The translations under genes and the position numbers were made by a program. From JADFWK01 sp035527895 (lineage in GTDB: Bacteria; Desulfobacterota; DSM-4660; Desulfatiglandales; B25-G16), in contig DATKZQ010000199.1 of NCBI GenBank assembly GCA_035527895.1, positions 38,610 through 102,609 of the forward strand: DNA of 64,000 nt, read 5' to 3'. Below the pieces are notes generated by a model. It was given only the letters and a program-made list of their open reading frames with translations. It made no database searches and had not been told where the DNA came from. This document shows positions 7,899 through 16,880 of this stretch, in pieces (positions within the stretch are counted from its first letter, which is position 1; each line of letters starts with the position of its first letter).

Positions 7899-8843
7899 AT
7901 GTCTAAAATAGAAAATATTGCCGTCATCGGTGCTGGGCTGATGGGACATGGGATAGCCCAGGTTTTCGCCTGTTCCGGTCATCCTGTATGGCTTGTTGAT
8001 ACTGACGAAGGTATACTGAAACAGGCCAAAGGACAGGTCGCCAAGAACCTGAGTCAGATGGTTCAACACGGCATCAATTTCAAGGACGACGTCACCAAAA
8101 TTGTTGAGCGGATCAGCACTACCACAAAGTCAGCTCCTGCATGCGAAGGGTGTGATTTCGTCATAGAGGCCGTTTACGAAAATCTGGAGCTGAAGCAGCA
8201 GGTCTTTGCCGATCTCGACAGGTTCTGTCAAGGCGATACCATCCTGTGCAGCAATACTTCGGTTATAGCAATCACGGAAATTGCCGAAGGTGCGACAAGA
8301 AGAGAACGCATTGTGGGAACCCACTGGTGGAATCCGCCATACCTGATTCCCCTCGTCGAGGTTGTTCGTGCTCGAGATACTGCGGACTGGTGTATCGACG
8401 CAACCTATGATCTTCTCAAGCGAGTTGGCAAGCACCCGGTGCGTGTTAACAAGGACGTTCCCGGATTTGTCGGAAACAGGTTACAGCATGCCCTCTGGCG
8501 AGAGGCATTTGCAATTGTCGATGATGAAATCTGTGACCCTGCAACCGTTGACGAGGTTATCCGCAAGGGTTTTGGTCTGCGCCTGCCTACTCTTGGCCCG
8601 GTCGAAAACGCCGATATGGTTGGTCTTGACCTCACCCTAGCCATACATGACTACATTTTGAAATACTTGAACGCCAGCCCAACTCCTTCCACTACCCTTA
8701 GATCACGGGTGGAGCACAAGGATTTAGGTTTCAAGACCGGGAAAGGCTTTCAGAACTGGTCTGAGGCGCAAATCACTGCATCCAGACAGAGATTAACGAA
8801 CTATCTCATGAAGGTAATGGCTGAGGAGATGAACAGGACCTAG
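7899..8843 (+). CDS. 3-hydroxyacyl-CoA-dehydrogenase-family enzyme, candidate 3-hydroxy-5-oxohexanoate dehydrogenase
   Basis: A 314-residue NAD-dependent dehydrogenase. The N-terminal Rossmann domain opens with IAVIGAGLMGHGIAQ. Family motifs are NTSVIAITEIA, GTHWWNPPYLIPLVEVV (catalytic His) and VPGFVGNRLQHALWREA, followed by the helical C-terminal domain. Its length suits the short, non-fused members that oxidise 3-hydroxy acids or 3-hydroxyacyl-CoA. Start ATG 7899, eight bases after the SDR stop, follows a G-rich site. The next gene is a BKACE enzyme, which needs a beta-keto acid, so this protein probably makes it by oxidising a 3-hydroxy acid. In the phloroglucinol route that would be 3-hydroxy-5-oxohexanoate to triacetate. 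Carnitine dehydrogenase-type activity is the main alternative. Confidence 0.85.
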   Translation: MSKIENIAVIGAGLMGHGIAQVFACSGHPVWLVDTDEGILKQAKGQVAKNLSQMVQHGINFKDDVTKIVERISTTTKSAPACEGCDFVIEAVYENLELKQQVFADLDRFCQGDTILCSNTSVIAITEIAEGATRRERIVGTHWWNPPYLIPLVEVVRARDTADWCIDATYDLLKRVGKHPVRVNKDVPGFVGNRLQHALWREAFAIVDDEICDPATVDEVIRKGFGLRLPTLGPVENADMVGLDLTLAIHDYILKYLNASPTPSTTLRSRVEHKDLGFKTGKGFQNWSEAQITASRQRLTNYLMKVMAEEMNRT

Positions 8844-8934
8844 AGTTTTTTTCCGATAACTCAGGCTAATGGATTCTTGCCGTTCATCCCTTTCACATTG
8901 GACTATTAGGACTCCCATTGGTAAAGGAGACTCT

Positions 8935-9762
8935 ATGGAAAAACTGATTATAACTGTTGCACCAACCGGGGCGTGGCCTACAAAAAAGGATACACCATAT
9001 GTACCGACACAGCCCAAGGAGATCGCTGATGAGGTCTATAACTGCTGGAAAGCAGGCGCCTCAATAGCGCACATCCACGTAAGAGAAGACGATGAATCGG
9101 CTTCGATGAACTTTGAAAAATTCAAGGAGACAGTGGGGCTGATTCGGGAAAAGAAGGATTGCGATATTATTCTTAACCTGACAACCTCCGGAGGCATAGG
9201 GTTAACCGATGAAGAACGTATGAGGCCCTTTATGGAACTCAAACCGGAAATGGCCTCCTTTGATGCCGGAACCATGAACTGGCAGCATAGAACGGTGTTC
9301 GAAAATAGGCCCGATTTCTTGGAGAAATTGGCCCGGACCCAGAAAGAACACAATGTAAAGCCTGAACTCGAAATATTCGATGCCGGCATGTTATATAACA
9401 CCCTCTATCTGGTGGAAAAAGGCTTCTTGGAATCCCCCCTCCACTATCAATTTTGTCTGGGAGTCCCGGGAGGCACTGCTGCCACTGTTGAGAACTTCAT
9501 GCACATGAAGAGCATACTTCCGGATGGGGCTACCTTTTCGGCCTTTGCCGTAGGACGAATGCATCTGAGCATTCTCTTTATGACAATCGTTACCGGTGGA
9601 CACATGCGGGTAGGAATGGAAGATAATGTGTATATGGCCAAGGGTGTGCCGGCCAAATCGAATGTGGAATTCGTTGACAGGGTGCAGCGGATCGCCAGGG
9701 AGTTTCAGCGGGAGATCGCAACGCCAGCCGAGGCCCGTAAGATACTGGGATTAAAAGACTAG
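8935..9762 (+). CDS. BKACE-family beta-keto acid cleavage enzyme, candidate triacetate acetoacetate-lyase
   Basis: A 275-residue protein of the BKACE family (formerly DUF849, PF05853), which condenses a beta-keto acid with acetyl-CoA and cleaves it to a new CoA ester plus acetoacetate. The zinc-binding HIHVR is near residue 45 and the C-terminal RVGMEDNVYMAKG carries the conserved Arg, Glu and Asp. ATG 8935 has AAAGGAG upstream. As the partner of the preceding dehydrogenase it would split 3,5-dioxohexanoate (triacetate) with acetyl-CoA into acetoacetyl-CoA and acetoacetate, completing ring-carbon recovery from phloroglucinol. Family assignment is strong; the substrate is inferred from the operon. 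Confidence 0.9.
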   Translation: MEKLIITVAPTGAWPTKKDTPYVPTQPKEIADEVYNCWKAGASIAHIHVREDDESASMNFEKFKETVGLIREKKDCDIILNLTTSGGIGLTDEERMRPFMELKPEMASFDAGTMNWQHRTVFENRPDFLEKLARTQKEHNVKPELEIFDAGMLYNTLYLVEKGFLESPLHYQFCLGVPGGTAATVENFMHMKSILPDGATFSAFAVGRMHLSILFMTIVTGGHMRVGMEDNVYMAKGVPAKSNVEFVDRVQRIAREFQREIATPAEARKILGLKD

Positions 9763-9921
9763 AAGCTGCTCGTACCCTTAAAGGCGTCATTCATAACATG
9801 AAATGAGGTATGGGTAGAAGGTTGGGAGGCTGCCTGGATAGTACCCTGAGTATACCAACAACCACTGTCATAATTAAAGCGAGGGCTTTATGAGACCTAA
9901 GAAAAATGGTTGGAGGTGAAG

Positions 9922-12900
9922 ATGAAATACGTTTTAGGCCGTCTGCTTCATAACGTTCTATTCCTTTTTTCCAAGACTTCTCGTCTGTCTTCTTTCGTGA
10001 CAGTCACGGCCGATCAAGTTCTGACGTTCTTGTGTAGATCACGAACCCTCTCCAGGTACTTAGGTTCCCTAATCTTGTGGGTCGTGGCCCTTCTGATCAG
10101 GGTTTCAGCAATGCTACATCCCGCTTTTAAGGAACGCCTCAGAGAAAAAAACTTTACCGCTCAGATCAAAACCAATGACCGTGCCTTGGCGAGATCCTAC
10201 ACCTTTGAAGACGGAAAGCTCATTTCCCGCCCAGGCATCCACCCCAACCCGGATGTGACCATTACCTACCGGAGTGCCGGTTTGGTCGTCAAGTTGGTCG
10301 TCCCTTGGAGGGATCAACTGGAACAGGTCAATGCCATGAAAAATTTTCAACTTGGCCTGGAAGGTCCTGATGAGTTAACCATGTGGTTCATGGAAACTCT
10401 GAGCCTTATGCTGTCGGCGGGTCTGGAGTATGGAACGGCCGCTGGAAACGGAGTTAAAAGGTATACGAGCAACACCAACGGCGGGCCGGTCTTCGTGTAC
10501 GTGAAGGACGGCAAGATCGTACGCATCACCCCCATTGAATTCGATGAGAGTGACGCTCAGCCCTGGACCATTGAGGCCAGGGGGAAAAGCTTTACCCCTC
10601 CCCGCAGAACAACGGTCTCCCCCCATACGCTAGCCTGGAAATCGATGGTCTATTCACCGGACCGGCTGCTCTATCCCATGAAACGGATCGATTTCGACCC
10701 TAACGGCGAACGAAATTGCCAGAACAGGGGGATATCCGGATATGAACGGGTCAGCTGGGATGAGGCAACGGATCTTGTTGCTAACGAGATCAAGCGAGTG
10801 AAAAGGGACTTTGGCCCAGGTGCCATTATGAATGGCAGTGGGTCTCACCATACCTGGGGTATTTTAGGCTACTGGTTGAGCGCAAGGCTCCGCTTTTTTA
10901 ACTCTATCGGCTTTACGCCCGTCGTCCATAATCCCGACAGCTGGGAGGGGTGGTACTGGGGTGCCATGCATCACTGGGGTTACAGCATGCGTCTCGGCGC
11001 TCCTGAATCCTACGGCACCGTCGAGGACTCCCTCAAGAATTGCGAAATGGTGGTGTTCTGGTCCAGCGATCCGGAGGCAACGAGCGGGGTATACGGTGCA
11101 TTTGAAGGGACCGTGCGCCGCCAATGGCTTAAGGAACTGGGAATCACAATGGTACATATCGATCCATTCTACAATCATACGGCGGCTTTGCTCGGCGGCA
11201 AGTGGTTGGCCCCCAGGCCGGCAACGGGCAATGCCCTGGCCCTTGCCATCGCCTATGTCTGGATCACCGAAGACCTCTATGACAAGGAATATGTGGCACA
11301 GCGGACCCTCGGGTTTGACAAATGGAAGGACTATATCCTGGGCAAGGAAGACGGCATGCCAAAAACGCCGGAGTGGCAGGAACAGGAGGCAGGCATCCCT
11401 GCAAAAGACGTCAGGGCTTTGGCTCGAGAGTGGGGAACAAAAAGGACCTACCTGGCTGCAGGAGGGATAACCGGTTTTGGCAGCGCCTGCCGGTGTGCAA
11501 CCGGAAATGAGTGGGCCCGGTCAATGGTTTGCCTGATGGCCATGCAGGGCTTGGGGAAACCGGGCGTCAATATGGGGGGCATGCAGCAGGGGACTCCTGT
11601 GGACACCAGTTTCTTCTTTCCGGGCTATGCAGAGGGTGGACTATCCGGCGACATAGAGGGTACGGCGCTGGCCGTCAATATGTACCAGAGGATGCCTCAG
11701 CTCGCTACGGTAAATACCGTTTATCAGCGGGTCCCACGGCTGCGTATTCCCGAAGCGATCCTGGACGGCAGCACCTTTGGCTATCCCACCGACTCCAAGA
11801 CTATTGAAGGCCAGTTCTTGAAGTTTGATTATCCTGCCCCAGGCAATGCGCCAATCAAGATGTACTACAAGTATGGGGGCTCTCATTTCGGCACCATGAG
11901 CGAGACAAACCGTTACGTCAAGGCGTACCGCTCCCCCAATCTGGAGTTTGCAGTGAATCAGTCCATCTGGTTTGAAGGCGAGGCCAAGTTTGCCGATATC
12001 CTCTTGCCTGCCTGTACCAGTTTCGAGCGCTGGGATATCAGCGAATTCGCCAACTGCGGCGGCTATATACAGCACAGCTTCAACCAATGCAATCATCGGG
12101 TCATGGTTATGCAGCACAAGTGTATCGAGCCCTTAGGGGAGTCGAAGTCGGACTTCCAGATCTTCCTGGAGGTTGCCAAAAAGCTGGGGCTCGGGGCTCC
12201 CTTTTCCGAAGGGGTGACTGAATTAGACTGGTGTAAACGGCTGTTCGACGCCACCGATCTGCCCACGGTCATTTCATGGAAACAGTTCCTTAAGAAGGGC
12301 TACTACGTCGTCCCCTCTCCCAAGCAGGAGTTCAGGGATCCGGTATCCTTTCGATGGTACGCTGAAGACCGGCCCAAGGACACACCGGAGCTGGCACCCC
12401 TGCCGGCGGATTACACTGAACAATTCGGCAAGGGACTCCAGACCCAATCGGGCAAGATAGAGTTCGAATGCTCGAGCCTGAAACGGTTTGACCCGAATGA
12501 CCCGGAGCGACCCACCATGACCAAGTATATTCCCTCGTGGGAGGGTCACCATACTACCGAGCTCTACGAAAAGTACCCGCTCCAGTTGATTTCTCCCCAT
12601 CCCCGGTTCAGCTTTCACACCATGGGGGATGCCAAGGACAGTGTCATTAACGATGTGAAAGACCACCGGGTGTTGATAGACGGGTACTACTACTGGATCG
12701 TGCGGATCAACTCCAAAGACGCCCAAGCGCGGGCCATCAGGGAGAACGACCTGGTCAAGGTCTTCAACGACCGGGGGGCGGTCATCTGCACCGCCCAGGT
12801 CACCGAACGGGTCCCGCCGGGAACGGTGCACTCGTATGAATCGTCTGCCATCTACGATCCAGTCGGAGAACCCGGTCATTCCGCCGACCGGGGCGGGTGC

Positions 12901-13011
12901 ATCAACCAGTTGACCCCGAGCAGGATGATGATTAAACAATCCCACAGCATGGCCGCCAACTCCTGCCTCGTGGAGATCAGAACGTGGGAGGGAGAGGAGG
13001 GGATTGCATGA
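9922..13011 (+). CDS. Transhydroxylase-type molybdopterin catalytic subunit with N-terminal SCP2-like domain (alpha 1)
   Basis: A 1029-residue DMSO-reductase-family protein. From about residue 180 it matches the large subunit of pyrogallol-phloroglucinol transhydroxylase along its whole length (GGPVFVYVKDGKIVRITP to the C-terminus). Conserved active-site segments are SHH (309-310) with Tyr317, the Asp339-Ser340-Trp341 triplet (Ser is the Mo ligand in the Pelobacter enzyme) and FFFPGYAEGG. Compared with alpha 2 and the known enzyme, the Arg after Tyr317 is Trp, and the AAGGLGGWGG motif reads AAGGITGFGS. Residues 1-180 are an extra unit: a hydrophobic helix (YLGSLILWVVALLIRV), then a SCP2/sterol-carrier-like fold (PGIHPNPDVTITYRS; MKNFQLGLEGPDELTMWF). 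No Tat motif. Its stop overlaps the beta start (ATGA). Confidence 0.9.
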   Translation: MKYVLGRLLHNVLFLFSKTSRLSSFVTVTADQVLTFLCRSRTLSRYLGSLILWVVALLIRVSAMLHPAFKERLREKNFTAQIKTNDRALARSYTFEDGKLISRPGIHPNPDVTITYRSAGLVVKLVVPWRDQLEQVNAMKNFQLGLEGPDELTMWFMETLSLMLSAGLEYGTAAGNGVKRYTSNTNGGPVFVYVKDGKIVRITPIEFDESDAQPWTIEARGKSFTPPRRTTVSPHTLAWKSMVYSPDRLLYPMKRIDFDPNGERNCQNRGISGYERVSWDEATDLVANEIKRVKRDFGPGAIMNGSGSHHTWGILGYWLSARLRFFNSIGFTPVVHNPDSWEGWYWGAMHHWGYSMRLGAPESYGTVEDSLKNCEMVVFWSSDPEATSGVYGAFEGTVRRQWLKELGITMVHIDPFYNHTAALLGGKWLAPRPATGNALALAIAYVWITEDLYDKEYVAQRTLGFDKWKDYILGKEDGMPKTPEWQEQEAGIPAKDVRALAREWGTKRTYLAAGGITGFGSACRCATGNEWARSMVCLMAMQGLGKPGVNMGGMQQGTPVDTSFFFPGYAEGGLSGDIEGTALAVNMYQRMPQLATVNTVYQRVPRLRIPEAILDGSTFGYPTDSKTIEGQFLKFDYPAPGNAPIKMYYKYGGSHFGTMSETNRYVKAYRSPNLEFAVNQSIWFEGEAKFADILLPACTSFERWDISEFANCGGYIQHSFNQCNHRVMVMQHKCIEPLGESKSDFQIFLEVAKKLGLGAPFSEGVTELDWCKRLFDATDLPTVISWKQFLKKGYYVVPSPKQEFRDPVSFRWYAEDRPKDTPELAPLPADYTEQFGKGLQTQSGKIEFECSSLKRFDPNDPERPTMTKYIPSWEGHHTTELYEKYPLQLISPHPRFSFHTMGDAKDSVINDVKDHRVLIDGYYYWIVRINSKDAQARAIRENDLVKVFNDRGAVICTAQVTERVPPGTVHSYESSAIYDPVGEPGHSADRGGCINQLTPSRMMIKQSHSMAANSCLVEIRTWEGEEGIA

Positions 13012-13844
13012 AAAAGTGGAACCTCATCATCGATATCGAGAAATGCGAGGACTGCAACAACTGCTTTCTGTCCTGCAAGGATGAACACGTGGACAATGCG
13101 TTTCAAGGCTACACAGCCCCCCAGGTGAAACACGGCCACCGGTGGGTGAATATCATGCGCAAGGAGCGGGGCCAGTTCCCCCAGATCGATGTGGCCTATC
13201 TGCCCGTCTTCTGCATGCACTGTGACAACGCCCCGTGCATCACGGCAGCAAAGGATGGCGCCGTGTACAAGCGAGACGACGGAATCGTGATCATCGACCC
13301 GGTAAAGGCGCAGGGTCAAAAGCACCTGGTGGATGCCTGCCCTTATGGTGCCATCTGGTGGAATGAGGAGCACACTCTCCCCCAGAAGTGCACCCTCTGT
13401 GCCCACCTGTTGGATCAGGGCTGGAAGGAGCCACGGTGTGTACAGGCCTGCCCCACCGGGGCCTTACGCATCGTCAAGGTCGAGGATGGGGAGATGCAGG
13501 AAATAGTCAAATCCGAAACCCTTGAAATCCTCCATCCGGAGTACAACACCAGACCCCGTGTCTACTACAAGAACCTCTTTCGGTATACCCACTGCTTCAT
13601 CGCCGGAAGCGTTGCCGTTGAAAAAGACGGCGTCAGCGACTGTGCCCAGGATGCCGCCGTGTCCCTGATCAAGGACTCGGAGAAAAGACAGACCACAACC
13701 GATACCTTTGGGGATTTTAGATTCGATGGTCTTCCGGAGAACAGCGGCACGTACCGTGTGGAGATCACCTATGAGGACCGAACGATGAAGACCCTTGCGG
13801 TGGAGGTAGACAAGAGCGTGAGCCTGGGCACGGTGTGGGTGTAA
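13008..13844 (+). CDS. Transhydroxylase-type iron-sulfur subunit with C-terminal Ig/carboxypeptidase-regulatory-like domain (beta 1)
   Basis: A 278-residue electron-transfer subunit starting inside the alpha 1 stop codon. Cysteine groups CEDCNNCFLSC, CMHCDNAPC, CPYGAIWWNEEHTLPQKCTLC and CVQACPTGA can bind three [4Fe-4S] clusters. About residues 195-278 form a beta-sandwich (AAVSLIKDSEKRQTTTDT; GDFRFDGLPENSGTYRVEI), the same extra domain found in the small subunit of pyrogallol-phloroglucinol transhydroxylase. Length and domain order match that subunit. It forms a heterodimer with alpha 1 in the cytoplasm. Substrate unproven; see alpha 1 for divergence. Confidence 0.9.
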   Translation: MKKWNLIIDIEKCEDCNNCFLSCKDEHVDNAFQGYTAPQVKHGHRWVNIMRKERGQFPQIDVAYLPVFCMHCDNAPCITAAKDGAVYKRDDGIVIIDPVKAQGQKHLVDACPYGAIWWNEEHTLPQKCTLCAHLLDQGWKEPRCVQACPTGALRIVKVEDGEMQEIVKSETLEILHPEYNTRPRVYYKNLFRYTHCFIAGSVAVEKDGVSDCAQDAAVSLIKDSEKRQTTTDTFGDFRFDGLPENSGTYRVEITYEDRTMKTLAVEVDKSVSLGTVWV

Positions 13845-13949
13845 GGATCCCTAAACAGAAACTTTCGTAACACTTTAGCTCTTTGAAAAGGTGGGGCTCC
13901 TGTCCATTTGCTGATGCCCGGTGGCTATTCGTAACCGAACCCAGGGGAC

Positions 13950-14132
13950 CGAGCATGGAGATATCTTTTTTTGCTCTGCCCTCTAAACAAGGCCCCGTAC
14001 AGGGCCGTTTCAAACCGGCACACCGCCCCATAAGCCTTAGCACTAAGGTTGCAGCCTGTGTGCGCCGTTTTGAAACGCCCACTGCTCTGAACGATGGGAG
14101 GACAGAGACAAAAAAAGATATCCCCATGCTCG
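13950..14132. repeat. 183-bp imperfect palindrome, MITE-like
   Basis: The ends are inverted repeats of about 24 bases with one mismatch: CGAGCATGGAGATATCT plus a T-run at 13950, and an A-run plus AGATATCCCCATGCTCG ending at 14132. Inner arms also pair (CGTTTCAAACCGGCACAC with GTGTGCGCCGTTTTGAAACG), and the centre is CCTTAG-CA-CTAAGG at 14035-14048. The two halves are about 70 percent similar. There is no coding capacity. Structure and size suit a non-autonomous miniature element; no target duplication was established. Confidence 0.75.
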
Positions 14133-14245
14133 TGTTAAGATTAATTTCAAAGAGGTAAAGTGTTACAAACTTCCAAATATCCTACACTTGGTGGGCTGGC
14201 ACTGCAGGACATGCCGCCTGGTCGGCAAAAAAAAGGAGGCTTGAT

Positions 14246-14287
14246 ATGAACACGAGAACGCCTCTGAACAAATGCTCTATTGAATAG
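14246..14287 (+). CDS. Possible 13-codon leader ORF before transhydroxylase alpha 2
   Basis: AAGGAGG at 14233-14239 precedes ATG 14246 at ideal spacing. The frame MNTRTPLNKCSIE ends with TAG at 14285-14287, ten bases before the alpha 2 ATG. The alpha 2 site itself is only G-rich, so translational coupling is plausible. No homologue is recognisable. Confidence 0.25.
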   Translation: MNTRTPLNKCSIE

Positions 14288-14297
14288 GGGATGGGAC

Positions 14298-16880
14298 ATG
14301 GGAAAGGTAGAAAAGCTAACCAATGGCACAACAGGCGGGCCTGTGTTTGTCTACGTTCAGGACGGCAGAATAATGCGCATCACCCCCATGGAATTCGACA
14401 AAAGCGATGCTCCCTCTTGGGTAATCGAAGCAAGGGGTAAAAGGTTCTCTCCACCTCGAAAGACCACTCTCGCTCCCTACTCATTTGCCTGGCGTTCCTT
14501 AGTCTACTCGCCCAAGAGACTGCTTCACCCTCTCAAGCGCGTCGATTTTGATCCTGGCGGAAAACGAAACTGTACCAAGAGAGGAGAATCAGGATACGAG
14601 CGAATCAGCTGGGACGAGGCCGCGGATATTGTCACCTCCGAAATCAAACGAATTAAGCGGGAGTATGGCCCGGCTGCTATCTTGAGCACCGCAAGTTCTC
14701 ACCATCTGTGGGGACACCTGGGCTACCGTCACAGCGCCTATTTTAGGTTCATGAACCTCGTAGGCTACACCTACGCGGATCATAATCCCGATAGCTGGGA
14801 GGGGTGGCACTGGGGAGGCATGCACCAATGGGGATTTAGCCACCGGCTGGGCATTCCCGAGCAGTATGATCTGTTGGAGGACGCGCTCAAGCATGCAGAA
14901 ATGATCGTATTCTGGTCGAGCGACCCTGAGACTACCCATGGAATCTATTCTGCATTTGAAAGTACCTGTCGCCGTCGATGGCTAAAGGATTTGGGAGTCA
15001 AGATGGTTTTTATCGACCCGTTTTATAATCACACGGCCGGCATGTATGCAGACAAATGGTTTGCCCCGAGACCGGATACTGGTAATGCCATGGCCTGTGC
15101 CATCGCATTTGTGTGGATAACGGAAGATCTTTACGACAAAGCCTATGTTGAGAGCAGAACGATCGGTTTTGACATGTGGAAGGACTACATCCTGGGCAAG
15201 GAAGACGGCATACCCAAGACGCCTGAGTGGGCAGAAGAAGAAAGCACCATCCCTGCTAGAGAAATCAAAGCCCTGGCTAGAGAATGGGCCTCCAAGAAGA
15301 CCATGCTGGCTGCAGGCGGCCTCGGAGGCTGGGGAGGTGCGTGTAGGTCCGCAACGGGAACAGATTGGGCCCGCCTTATGATCAGTTTGGCAGCAATGCA
15401 GGGCTTAGGAAAACCGGGCAGTAACATCTGGGGAACAACCCAGGGAGCGCCCCACAACTCAGATTTTCTCTTTCCTGGCTATACCGAGGGAGGGATGTCT
15501 GGCGACGTGGACAACTCAGCAGCCGGTTTTCGTTGGGTCTACCGCATGCACAGAAAGCCCACCCGTTCGAATATTAACACCCCTATGGGCCAGCACATCC
15601 CCAGACTCAAGATCCCGGAATGCATTCTAGACGGTAAGTTCCAGTGGCGAGGAAAGGGATTCTGTGGTCAATCAATCGAGGCCCAGTTCCATAAATACAA
15701 ATACCCGGCGGACGGGTATCCGGAGATTCAGATGTACTACCGATACGGTGGCTCTTTTATCGGCACCATGAATGAAACCAATCGGTATGTGAGGGCCTAC
15801 AGGACCGAAAGACTGCCCTTTGCGGTAAACCAGTCCATCTGGTTTGAAGGTGAGGCCAAGTTTGCCGACATCATTCTGCCCGCATGCACCAACTTTGAGC
15901 GGTGGGATATTAGCGAATTCGCCGGCTGTCATGGATATATTCCTGATAGCACCTCTCAGGTCAACCATAGGGTCATCACCTTGCAGAAAAAATGCATTGA
16001 ACCATTGGGAGAATCGAAATCAGATTACGAGATCTTCACCTTCTTGGCTAAGAAATTAGGGTTCTCAGAGGTTTACACCGAAGGCGGCCTGAGCGAACTC
16101 GATTGGGCGAAGAGGATGTTTGACGCAAGCGATCTGCCCGATTATATCTCGTGGGATGATTTTTTCGAGAAGGGCTATTTTGTGGTTCCCATGCCGGATG
16201 ACTACAAGGCAACGCCGGCCCTGAGATGGTTTGCCGAGGACAGGAAAAGGGACACACCAGACTGGGGACCTCATCCCGAATGCCAGGAAGAATTCGGTAA
16301 GGGCCTTCAGACAACCTCAGGGCTTATCGAGTTTGAGTCTTCCAGCCTCAGGAAATTCGACCCAGGCGATGAGGAGCGGCCCCTCATACCCAAATACATC
16401 CCCTCCTGGGAGGGGCACCATACCGCCAGGCTCTACAGCAAGTACCCGTTGCAGTTGATATCTCCCCATCCCCGGTTCAGCTTCCACACCATGGGTGATG
16501 CCAAGGAGAGCTGGGTAAATGAGATTAAGGACCATCGGGTCTTAAAGGAAGACGGCTATTACTACTGGATCATACGGATTAACTCGAAGGATGCCAAAGA
16601 GCGGGGAATCAAAGAGAACGATCTGGTCAAGGTATTCAATGACCGGGGCGCTGTGATCTGCGCAGCCCAGGTCACCGAACGGGTTCCTCCTGGCACGGTT
16701 CACTCCTATGAGTCCAGTGCAGACTATGATCCTATGGGTAAACCGGGAGAATCAACGGATCGAAATGGATGTATCAATCTGCTAACGCCAAGCCGTTACA
16801 TAACGAAAAATTCCTGCGGCCAGGCACCGAACTCATGTCTCGTACAAATAGAAAAATGGAAGGGGGAGAGCAGAAAATGA
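14298..16880 (+). CDS. Pyrogallol-phloroglucinol transhydroxylase-type large subunit (alpha 2)
   Basis: An 860-residue molybdopterin enzyme of the DMSO-reductase family that resembles the Pelobacter pyrogallol-phloroglucinol transhydroxylase from end to end, with nearly equal length. That enzyme moves a hydroxyl group between polyhydroxybenzenes using 1,2,3,5-tetrahydroxybenzene as co-substrate, with no net redox change. Key positions are kept: His135, Tyr143-Arg144, Asp165-Ser166-Trp167, the AAGGLGGWGGACR loop and FLFPGYTEGG. No Tat signal, so cytoplasmic. ATG 14298 is chosen over a TTG six codons upstream. The stop overlaps the beta 2 start. This is the better candidate of the two pairs for the true pyrogallol enzyme. 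Confidence 0.93.
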   Translation: MGKVEKLTNGTTGGPVFVYVQDGRIMRITPMEFDKSDAPSWVIEARGKRFSPPRKTTLAPYSFAWRSLVYSPKRLLHPLKRVDFDPGGKRNCTKRGESGYERISWDEAADIVTSEIKRIKREYGPAAILSTASSHHLWGHLGYRHSAYFRFMNLVGYTYADHNPDSWEGWHWGGMHQWGFSHRLGIPEQYDLLEDALKHAEMIVFWSSDPETTHGIYSAFESTCRRRWLKDLGVKMVFIDPFYNHTAGMYADKWFAPRPDTGNAMACAIAFVWITEDLYDKAYVESRTIGFDMWKDYILGKEDGIPKTPEWAEEESTIPAREIKALAREWASKKTMLAAGGLGGWGGACRSATGTDWARLMISLAAMQGLGKPGSNIWGTTQGAPHNSDFLFPGYTEGGMSGDVDNSAAGFRWVYRMHRKPTRSNINTPMGQHIPRLKIPECILDGKFQWRGKGFCGQSIEAQFHKYKYPADGYPEIQMYYRYGGSFIGTMNETNRYVRAYRTERLPFAVNQSIWFEGEAKFADIILPACTNFERWDISEFAGCHGYIPDSTSQVNHRVITLQKKCIEPLGESKSDYEIFTFLAKKLGFSEVYTEGGLSELDWAKRMFDASDLPDYISWDDFFEKGYFVVPMPDDYKATPALRWFAEDRKRDTPDWGPHPECQEEFGKGLQTTSGLIEFESSSLRKFDPGDEERPLIPKYIPSWEGHHTARLYSKYPLQLISPHPRFSFHTMGDAKESWVNEIKDHRVLKEDGYYYWIIRINSKDAKERGIKENDLVKVFNDRGAVICAAQVTERVPPGTVHSYESSADYDPMGKPGESTDRNGCINLLTPSRYITKNSCGQAPNSCLVQIEKWKGESRK

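Larger units (their letters stand above)
13845..14297. other. Spacer between the two transhydroxylase pairs
   Basis: About 450 bases without a long gene. It contains the large palindromic element at 13950-14132 and a short leader ORF with a strong ribosome site at 14246. The alpha 2 gene probably has its own transcription start here, but I see no clear sigma-70 hexamers. Confidence 0.6.

Noticed and set aside
7899..9762. Carnitine-type degradation (dehydrogenase plus BKACE)
   Set aside because: This pair is known from carnitine breakdown, but the linked SDR, cyclase and transhydroxylases fit phloroglucinol far better. Kept only as an alternative.
12274..12945. 223-codon frame antisense to transhydroxylase alpha 1
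   Set aside because: Fully inside a conserved catalytic region on the other strand; no independent support.
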